Source: DTQF01 sp038874185 (lineage in GTDB: Archaea; Micrarchaeota; Micrarchaeia; CABMEP01). From it: 5,371 nucleotides of DNA. The stretch spans positions 1 to 5,371 of the forward strand of contig JAVZCX010000043.1 of NCBI GenBank assembly GCA_038874185.1, read 5' to 3'. Positions 1-3,593 of this stretch are shown here, in pieces. The notes beneath the pieces are model-generated. The model saw nothing but the letters and a program-made list of their open reading frames with translations, was not told the origin of the DNA and made no database searches. The translations under genes and the position numbers were made by a program. How positions within the stretch are numbered: the first letter of the stretch is position 1; each line of letters begins with the position of its first letter.

Positions 1-112
1 TGTATGGCTTTTTGAACTTCACATTTTTAACATTTTTTATCTTAGTGCTTATTTTAGCAGTTACTTTTTCCTTTACTCTTTTTATTTTCAATCTGGGATT
101 TATAATCTTCAA
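1..112 (-). CDS. possible lysine-rich protein, 5' fragment cut by the window edge
   Basis: The minus strand stays open for 37 codons from a TTG at 112 to the edge. The peptide is very basic, about 14 Lys in 37 residues, starting (as Met) -KIINPRLKIKRVKEKV and ending -NVKFKKPY. A GTGAT element, matching part of the archaeal GGAGGTGAT ribosome binding site, ends 3 nt before the TTG, and a TATA-like ATTATAG lies about 30 bp upstream. The strand is purine-rich, as coding strands in this window tend to be, and arginine is AGA, as in the neighbours. No family is recognised. The gene would be divergent from the VIT-like gene at 187. Two plus-strand frames are also open across this stretch, one of them hydrophobic, so strand and existence are uncertain. 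Confidence 0.35.
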   Translation of the reverse strand, partial: MKIINPRLKIKRVKEKVTAKISTKIKNVKNVKFKKPY

Positions 113-157
113 GCTATCACTTTATATGAATGCACTATTCTATAATGTAGTTTAAAG

Positions 158-170
158 CTTTTAAATATTC
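158..170 (+). promoter_or_regulatory. TATA-like promoter element of the VIT-like gene
   Basis: CTTTTAAATATTC is centred about 23 bp upstream of the ATG at 187, and no Shine-Dalgarno sequence lies in between. This fits an archaeal TATA box driving a leaderless or nearly leaderless transcript. An almost identical element, CTTTTTAATATTTA, stands at the same distance from the alaS start, which supports both calls. Confidence 0.5.
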
Positions 171-186
171 AATGCAAATGTAGATC

Positions 187-747
187 ATGAGATCATTCAG
201 TGAAACTAAAAAAAGTTTTACAAAATCTGAAATTTTGTCAAGTTTGGAAGGCATATCCTTTGGGCTAGTAGATGGCTCAATATGCGCATTGGGTGCTGCA
301 GTAGGTATAGTGACTGCTACAAATGATCCTTTTCTTGCAGTTTTGTCTATACTTATCTTCGGCATGTCTGATTCGTTTGGAAATTCTGCAGGCTTCTATC
401 TTTCTCAGGTTTCAGAGCGCAACATTCAGATAATGAGGAAAAGAATGGGAAGAACGCAGCATGTTCATACTACGGGAGAATTATTTCTAAACGGCGTACT
501 TACGTTTGTTTCGACATTCATAATCTATATTTTGATAGGTCTTCCCTTTGTATTTCTTCCTTTAGAACAAGCGCTTATATCTGCAGTTATAATAGCAGCA
601 TTGGTTACATTTTTATTGGGGGCTTATAATGCAAACATAATAAAGAAAGATGTTATTAAAACCGGAATGTTCTATTCTGGAATAACTGTAGCCACAGCAA
701 TCATATGCTATCTATTCGGATTGCTTTTGAATAATTTATTCTTTTAA
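187..747 (+). CDS. VIT1/CCC1-like (DUF125-type) five-helix membrane protein, putative metal transporter
   Basis: This 186-residue membrane protein fits the VIT1/CCC1 family, whose characterised members move Fe2+ or Mn2+ across membranes. Five hydrophobic segments are visible at about residues 21-45, 47-75, 99-125, 127-150 and 160-184, as expected. The first helix carries the family's Asp-Gly (LVDG, D29). The second ends in SAGFYLSQVSER, matching the usual GxYLSxxSE-type segment. The loop after helix 2 (about 77-97) is short, with HVH at about 92-94, so the long cytoplasmic metal-binding domain of plant VIT1 is absent. By hand alignment the helix-2 methionine of eukaryotic VIT1 is replaced by Asn66, so metal specificity is unproven. 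The ATG at 187 is chosen because it lies 23 bp from a TATA-like element. The gene converges on the 763-1392 gene with a 15-bp gap. Confidence 0.75.
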   Translation: MRSFSETKKSFTKSEILSSLEGISFGLVDGSICALGAAVGIVTATNDPFLAVLSILIFGMSDSFGNSAGFYLSQVSERNIQIMRKRMGRTQHVHTTGELFLNGVLTFVSTFIIYILIGLPFVFLPLEQALISAVIIAALVTFLLGAYNANIIKKDVIKTGMFYSGITVATAIICYLFGLLLNNLFF

Positions 748-762
748 TCTAAAATTTAATTC

Positions 763-1392
763 TTATTTAAACATCTCTCTTATGGCAGAATGGCTCTTCT
801 TTTCAAGTTCTCTTTGAACAAGTGACTTGATGGTCTTTTTCCAGTCTATAATGAATATTGCTACTGCAATTCCAACTCCAATGATTCCCATCAGAAGGTA
901 TTCATATGTTGAAAATGTAACTTGCTCAAGCGCTGTTTCCAGCACAGTTATGTATACTATATTAGAAAGGAGTTCTCCGAAGAAGAATCCTCCAATAAGC
1001 GTCAATATTCTGAGATGTGCTATTCCTGCCACTACAAACAAAGCATTTGTTGGAAGAGGGCTTAAAGCATAAAGAAATGCAATTATAAATGCTATTTTAG
1101 GATTCTCGATTTCAATAAAAAATTCCTTGAGATATTCAATATTACGTTTCTGTCTCTTCGGAAGCACCTTGTCTCCTATGTTTTTAGAATAAGATGCAAG
1201 AACATATCTACCTATTGCAGAAGCAAATATAGCAATAACTATGATTGGAATAAGCAGAACAGGATCTGTTTTTCCAGCAAAGAAAGCAACCACTATCCAG
1301 GTAGGAATTGTAAATATGGGATTTGCATTAAGAAGGAAAACTGTAAAGAAGATCTCTGCTATGATCAATAAATCCATGAGAATCCTTTGCAT
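763..1392 (-). CDS. VTT/DedA-like (SNARE-associated-type) integral membrane protein
   Basis: This 209-residue protein has five or six hydrophobic segments, at about residues 5-25, 28-45, 46-66, 98-125, 126-152 and 164-185. The core resembles the VTT (DedA/TMEM41/VMP1) fold. A first half-repeat has a Pro-Thr break, an AFFAGKTDP turn and SAIGRYVLASYSKNIG. A basic loop follows (KRQKRN), then a second half-repeat with ALSPLPTNALFVVAG and GGFFFGELLSN. DedA-family proteins are linked to lipid scrambling or flippase activity and membrane homeostasis; the role here is inferred. The ATG at 1392 sits about 30 bp from a TATA palindrome, fitting a leaderless start. A second in-frame ATG at 1377 (MDLLII) is preceded by AAGGATTCTC, a plausible ribosome binding site, and would remove only five residues. 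Transcription diverges from the surface-glycoprotein gene. Confidence 0.65.
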   Translation of the reverse strand: MQRILMDLLIIAEIFFTVFLLNANPIFTIPTWIVVAFFAGKTDPVLLIPIIVIAIFASAIGRYVLASYSKNIGDKVLPKRQKRNIEYLKEFFIEIENPKIAFIIAFLYALSPLPTNALFVVAGIAHLRILTLIGGFFFGELLSNIVYITVLETALEQVTFSTYEYLLMGIIGVGIAVAIFIIDWKKTIKSLVQRELEKKSHSAIREMFK

Positions 1393-1415
1393 TAAAGATT
1401 TAAAATTCTGACTGA

Positions 1416-1427
1416 TATAATATTATA
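1416..1427. promoter_or_regulatory. palindromic TATA element shared by two divergent genes
   Basis: TATAATATTATA is a perfect 12-bp palindrome in the 70-bp gap between divergent starts at 1392 (-) and 1463 (+). Its centre is about 30 bp from the minus-strand ATG, ideal for a leaderless transcript. It is about 41 bp from the plus-strand ATG, which would place that transcript start just before the GAGGT at 1450-1454. A second TATA-like stretch, AAAATATG at 1433-1440, could serve the plus gene instead. Confidence 0.45.
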
Positions 1428-1449
1428 ATACGAAAATATGATTCATAAC

Positions 1450-1454
1450 GAGGT
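1450..1454 (+). promoter_or_regulatory. Shine-Dalgarno site that fixes the start of the surface glycoprotein
   Basis: GAGGT lies 8 nt upstream of the ATG at 1463. It lies only 2 nt from an in-frame GTG at 1457, which is too close, so the ATG is taken as the start and the protein as 400 residues rather than 402. Confidence 0.7.
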
Positions 1455-1462
1455 AAGTGTTA

Positions 1463-2665
1463 ATGGCAAAGCAAATCACCACATTTGTGCTTCTATTATT
1501 CATCTCATCTTTGGCTTTTGCTTTTTGGTATGAATCAATAAATGTAACTGTTTATTCTAAAGACGGATTGCCAATGAAAAATGTTCCTGTAACCGTCATC
1601 TATCAATCAAGCAAATGCGGAGAGCATTCAGAACTGACAAAGAAAACAAATGAATCCGGAATGGTTTCATTCTCATTTATGAACACAGTTGATGAATCAT
1701 TCGGAAAATGCATAGAAAGAATATATACAATCCGTGCTGATTTTGGGGGATACAGCAATTCAACGATAGGTGATGTAAATAAGACAAACAAAAACTATCA
1801 GCTCTGGCTGCCTTTCATCTCCCATACTGTCAGTGTAAGAAATGCATTAAATAATACGATTCCAGGTGCTAATGTAACAGTCTTCAATATAACATACACC
1901 ACCGATTCAGGGGGAAATGCGTTCATACTGTTGCCAGCTGCAATGTTATCAGACTTTACAGTTCAGTATGGTCCAGTATCAACAAAGACATCAGTTAATC
2001 CTTCTATTAAGCAGGTTACCTATGTTTCTCTTCCGATCTATGATCTAAAAGTAAGCTTGACAGATGAGAATGGAAATTCATTATACGGAAAGATAAGATA
2101 TGGAGAAGAAGAAAAATTACTTGAAAACAGCTACGTAGTTTTCAAGTCTTTCTCCGATCTGAAGCCAACTTTCTATGTTACAGTAAATAACGTTACTAAG
2201 CAGATAAATACAACTATTTCATCAGATAATGTTATCTTAAGATATGATTTAACTCCGCCAATAATAAGCAATGTAGAGACAAGAGTTGCAAATAATAGAG
2301 TGTATATTTCTGCTGTTGTTGTAGATGGAGGAAAGTATGCATCTGGAATCTCTTCAAACCCAATACTTTCTTACACTTCTAATACATCACAGTCGCTAGG
2401 GCAGAAGATGTTTTTCGTAGGCAACGATAGATATGAGACTTCCATATCAATGGAAGGAAATGATGAGATCAATTATACTATAATTGCTACAGATTCTCAA
2501 GGAAATTCTGCAAATTATTCAAATGTCTACTATGCCTCGTTTAAAGTAGAAAAAGAAATAGAGAAAGCAACAAAAGGATTCTCATGGTTAACCTTCATTG
2601 GTATATTTGCTTTTGCAGTGATAATATACGTGATCTACACAAAGATAAAAGAACAGACGCAGTGA
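1463..2665 (+). CDS. secreted, C-terminally membrane-anchored beta-domain glycoprotein
   Basis: This 400-residue protein has a signal peptide (residues 1-20, core TTFVLLLFISSLAFAFA-like, likely cleaved after AFA) and a C-terminal transmembrane helix (about 375-393, LTFIGIFAFAVIIYVIY) followed by a short KIKEQTQ tail. It is therefore predicted as an extracellular anchored protein. The ectodomain looks like four beta-sandwich modules: about 26-115 (VTVYSKDGLPMKNVPVTV, then TNESGMVSF), 121-190 (a parallel pattern ending TTDSGGNAFILLP), 192-262, and an Ig-like module at 263-362 opening DLTPPIISN. The first two follow the carboxypeptidase-regulatory/Big-like pattern of adhesins and S-layer-associated proteins. 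Cys52 and Cys83 are the only cysteines and could form a disulfide. I count 12 N-X-S/T sequons, all in the ectodomain, suggesting AglB-type glycosylation. No enzyme motif is seen; the precise role is unknown. Confidence 0.75.
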   Translation: MAKQITTFVLLLFISSLAFAFWYESINVTVYSKDGLPMKNVPVTVIYQSSKCGEHSELTKKTNESGMVSFSFMNTVDESFGKCIERIYTIRADFGGYSNSTIGDVNKTNKNYQLWLPFISHTVSVRNALNNTIPGANVTVFNITYTTDSGGNAFILLPAAMLSDFTVQYGPVSTKTSVNPSIKQVTYVSLPIYDLKVSLTDENGNSLYGKIRYGEEEKLLENSYVVFKSFSDLKPTFYVTVNNVTKQINTTISSDNVILRYDLTPPIISNVETRVANNRVYISAVVVDGGKYASGISSNPILSYTSNTSQSLGQKMFFVGNDRYETSISMEGNDEINYTIIATDSQGNSANYSNVYYASFKVEKEIEKATKGFSWLTFIGIFAFAVIIYVIYTKIKEQTQ

Positions 2666-2706
2666 TATTTTTTTCTCAATAACTTTTTATTAGAATCTAT
2701 TTTTTA
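2666..2706 (+). terminator. T-rich transcription terminator after the glycoprotein gene
   Basis: Just past the TGA the plus strand carries T7 (2668-2674 region), T5 (2684-2688) and T6 runs separated by short AT-rich stretches. Oligo-T tracts without a stable hairpin are the usual archaeal intrinsic terminator. Confidence 0.55.
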
Positions 2707-2733
2707 TTTGAATCTATTTATTCGAATATTTTT
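2693..2733. repeat. short AT-rich direct repeat GAATCTATTT
   Basis: GAATCTATTT occurs at 2693-2702 and again at 2710-2719, 17 bp apart, and a degenerate copy (GAATATTTTT) follows at 2724-2733. The block lies between the convergent glycoprotein and tRNA-Leu genes and merges with the T-rich terminator. It may be simple low-complexity sequence. Confidence 0.35.
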
Positions 2734-2744
2734 AGCTGTAATTG

Positions 2745-2768
2745 CATTAAGAAATAGAAATTTAAAAG
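2745..2768 (-). terminator. T-rich terminator downstream of tRNA-Leu
   Basis: Read on the minus strand, the sequence directly after the tRNA-Leu discriminator base is CTTTTAAATTTCTATTTCTT, a run of short T tracts suited to archaeal termination of the tRNA-Glu/tRNA-Leu transcript. Confidence 0.45.
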
Positions 2769-2886
2769 TGCAGGGGGTGAGATTCGAACTCACGTAAGGC
2801 CTAAGCCAACAGCTTTCTTACGGGCTGCCTTTTAGGCTTTGCCTAGGTCTTGAGGCTGCCCCGTTTGACCGCTCCGGCACCCCTGC
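2769..2886 (-). tRNA. tRNA-Leu(CAA) with a 34-nt intron at position 37/38
   Basis: The acceptor stem GCAGGGG (2886-2880) pairs perfectly with CCCCTGC, the discriminator is A (2769), and CCA is not encoded. The T arm is GTGAG-TTCGAAT-CTCAC. The anticodon stem halves GCAGC (2859-2855) and GCTGT (2813-2809) close only if an intron is removed. The mature loop is then CTCAAGA with U33 and anticodon CAA (2852-2850). The large variable arm (GGCTTAGGCC), the G-rich D loop and A73 are typical of archaeal tRNA-Leu. The mature tRNA is 84 nt. It is probably co-transcribed with tRNA-Glu, whose gene ends 5 nt upstream on this strand. A UAA reading within the intron was considered and fails because U33 would be missing. 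Confidence 0.9.
2815..2848 (-). other. tRNA-Leu intron
   Basis: This 34-nt canonical-position intron lies between G37 and A38. It contains a five-pair hairpin, TAGGC-AAA-GCCTA. The flanking bulge-helix-bulge is imperfect: exon bases 32-35 (CTCA) against intron TAAG give three pairs and one C-A mismatch, followed by the AA^A bulge on the 3' side. A relaxed motif like this usually needs a broad-specificity splicing endonuclease. Because A38 and the first intron base are both A, the cut could be drawn one base over. Confidence 0.7.
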
Positions 2887-2891
2887 ATCAG

Positions 2892-2966
2892 TGCTCCGAT
2901 CGGGATTTGAACCCGAGTTTCAGCCTTGAGAGGGCTGCGTCCTTGACCGGGCTAGACGATCGGAGC
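2892..2966 (-). tRNA. tRNA-Glu(CUC)
   Basis: The full cloverleaf is visible. The acceptor GCTCCGA/TCGGAGC is perfect, the D arm is GTC...GAC with GG in the loop, and the anticodon stem is CAGCC/GGCTG around the loop CTCTCAA, giving anticodon CTC. The T arm is TCGGG-TTCAAAT-CCCGA and the discriminator is A (2892). CCA is not encoded and there is no intron. The sequence resembles archaeal tRNA-Glu closely. It is the first gene of a two-tRNA unit with tRNA-Leu. Confidence 0.95.
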
Positions 2967-3000
2967 TAAAACTGAGAAGCAAAAGATATATGTCAGTTAA

Positions 3001-3010
3001 ATATTTTATA
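3001..3010 (-). promoter_or_regulatory. TATA box of the tRNA-Glu/tRNA-Leu unit
   Basis: TATAAAATAT on the minus strand begins 44 bp and ends 35 bp upstream of the mature tRNA-Glu 5' end. This would place transcription start a few to about 15 nt before the tRNA, leaving a short 5' leader for RNase P. The rest of 2967-3084 is AT-rich with no gene seen, and no strong terminator for the 115-aa gene upstream, so read-through into the tRNAs is possible. Confidence 0.5.
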
Positions 3011-3084
3011 CTTATCTTTTTAGCAAGTTATTAGAATAATTACTAGAAAGATATTAGTTCAACTTTTTATTTTTTAATCAAATT

Positions 3085-3432
3085 TCAGCCATAAAGTTGC
3101 ATTGGTGGCTGTGGCGGTTTTGGCTGATTTTCATTTTTCTTCTTATGATAAAACGATCTGTACTTGTCCCATGTTTTTTCCGCTGTTTTTCCTCTTAGTA
3201 TCTTTACAACTAAATGCTTAGGTACGTTTATCTTTGCTGAGATTGGCGAATAATCTACTAGTACGACATCTTCTTCATTTACCTTGTCAGATATTGCTGC
3301 TGACACATCGCAAGTAAATAGATTATCATCCCACATCTCAACTAGTACTTGTACGTCCTTTCCGCTGCTTATTACATCTTTAGATTTTGATGTATAAACC
3401 GCAACCACTTTTCCTGGGTGGTATATAGTCAT
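3085..3432 (-). CDS. small OB-like protein with C-terminal HbYX-type tail; candidate proteasome-binding factor
   Basis: This 115-residue protein is not assignable by name. Residues 1-80 look beta-rich: HPGKVVAVY, DVQVLVEMWDDNLFTCDVS (27-44), AAISDKVNEEDVVLVDYSPI (45-64), VVKIL (75-79). The order matches, by eye, the OB domain of archaeal proteasomal ATPases (PAN), where a sheet ending in VNVS is followed by a 'K..D..PG..V.L' turn and a closing strand. A basic helix follows (about 81-99, EKTWDKYRSFYHKKK). A disordered proline-rich tail ends in MQLYG. The last three residues, Leu-Tyr-Gly, fit the hydrophobic-Tyr-any motif that docks on 20S proteasomes; no ATPase domain is present. The ATG at 3432 is chosen because GGAGATGAT lies 3-11 nt upstream; longer in-frame starts would run through tRNA-Val. 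The gene call is strong; the function is inference. Confidence 0.8.
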   Translation of the reverse strand: MTIYHPGKVVAVYTSKSKDVISSGKDVQVLVEMWDDNLFTCDVSAAISDKVNEEDVVLVDYSPISAKINVPKHLVVKILRGKTAEKTWDKYRSFYHKKKNENQPKPPQPPMQLYG

Positions 3433-3435
3433 ATT

Positions 3436-3444
3436 ATCATCTCC
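3436..3444 (-). promoter_or_regulatory. ribosome binding site of the 115-aa gene, abutting tRNA-Val
   Basis: GGAGATGAT differs at one base from the ideal archaeal GGAGGTGAT and its GGAG core is 8 nt before the ATG at 3432. Only one nucleotide separates it from the tRNA-Val discriminator base at 3446, so the tRNA's 3' processing site doubles as the 5' end of the mRNA. Confidence 0.75.
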
Positions 3445-3445
3445 A

Positions 3446-3518
3446 TGGCCCCGCGGAGAATCGAACTCCGAATCTCCACTGTGTGAGAGTGGCGTCTTAA
3501 CCATTCGACTACAGGGCC
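3446..3518 (-). tRNA. tRNA-Val(CAC)
   Basis: The acceptor GGCCCTG pairs with CGGGGCC, with one U-G pair at 6:67. The D arm is GTC...GAC with AATGGTTAA in the loop. The anticodon stem is CCACT/AGTGG around CTCACAC, giving anticodon CAC. The variable loop is AGATT and the T arm is CGGAG-TTCGATT-CTCCG. The discriminator is A (3446), and there is no intron and no encoded CCA. The gene heads a minus-strand unit with the 115-aa protein gene directly behind it and no room for a separate promoter between them. Confidence 0.93.
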
Positions 3519-3519
3519 A

Positions 3520-3548
3520 AATAACATCTTTCAAAATAATATGTTATT
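3520..3548. repeat. 8-bp inverted repeat in the tRNA-Val/alaS divergent promoter
   Basis: AATAACAT (3520-3527) and ATGTTATT (3541-3548) are perfect inverted copies with a 13-bp spacer, in the 75-bp gap between the divergent tRNA-Val and alaS. The right arm overlaps the likely tRNA-Val TATA element. It could be a dimeric-protein operator; in DNA this AT-rich chance is a real alternative. Confidence 0.35.
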
Positions 3549-3554
3549 ATATTA
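3544..3554 (-). promoter_or_regulatory. TATA box of tRNA-Val and the 115-aa gene
   Basis: TAATATAATAA on the minus strand is centred about 31 bp upstream of the mature tRNA-Val 5' end, the usual archaeal spacing for a transcript starting a few nucleotides before the tRNA. Confidence 0.45.
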
Positions 3555-3563
3555 ATCAAATAT

Positions 3564-3577
3564 CTTTTTAATATTTA
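3564..3577 (+). promoter_or_regulatory. TATA-like promoter element of alaS
   Basis: CTTTTTAATATTTA is centred about 23 bp before the alaS ATG with no clear ribosome binding site in between, indicating a leaderless or very short-leader mRNA. It closely matches the element before the VIT-like gene at 158-170. Confidence 0.5.
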
Positions 3578-3593
3578 ACCACTGATTTATATT

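Noticed and set aside
181..196. Repeated AGATCAT around the VIT-like start codon
   Set aside because: Two adjacent copies of a 7-base word overlapping coding sequence are easily due to chance and suggest no clear site.
135..365. Minus-strand open frame of 76 codons
   Set aside because: It overlaps the start of the VIT-like gene antisense and crosses its promoter; no family resemblance.
827..1072. Plus-strand open frame of 81 codons
   Set aside because: It is antisense to the VTT-like gene, serine/threonine/proline-rich in the manner of shadow frames, and lacks a ribosome binding site or promoter.
1603..1791. Minus-strand open frame of 62 codons
   Set aside because: It lies antisense inside the glycoprotein gene, whose domain pattern and sequons show the plus strand is coding.
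2693..2733. GAATCTATTT repeats as a CRISPR-like or mobile-element end
   Set aside because: There are only two exact copies of ten bases, with AT-rich low-complexity spacing and no associated gene; kept only as a minor repeat.
2814..2829. Alternative tRNA-Leu reading with anticodon UAA inside the intron (GCAGC...GTAAG...GCTGT)
   Set aside because: The loop would be ten bases, and a seven-base loop would put G at the invariant U33 position; the CAA reading gives a normal CTCAAGA loop.
3021..3060. TTATT-AG-AATAA and nearby AT-rich inverted repeats between the 115-aa gene and tRNA-Glu
   Set aside because: Arms of five A/T bases are expected by chance in such sequence and do not form a convincing terminator hairpin.
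3433..3534. A longer form of the 115-aa protein starting at 3534 (MKDVIWPC...)
   Set aside because: The extra 34 codons run entirely through tRNA-Val and its upstream flank; a near-ideal ribosome binding site stands before the inner ATG at 3432.
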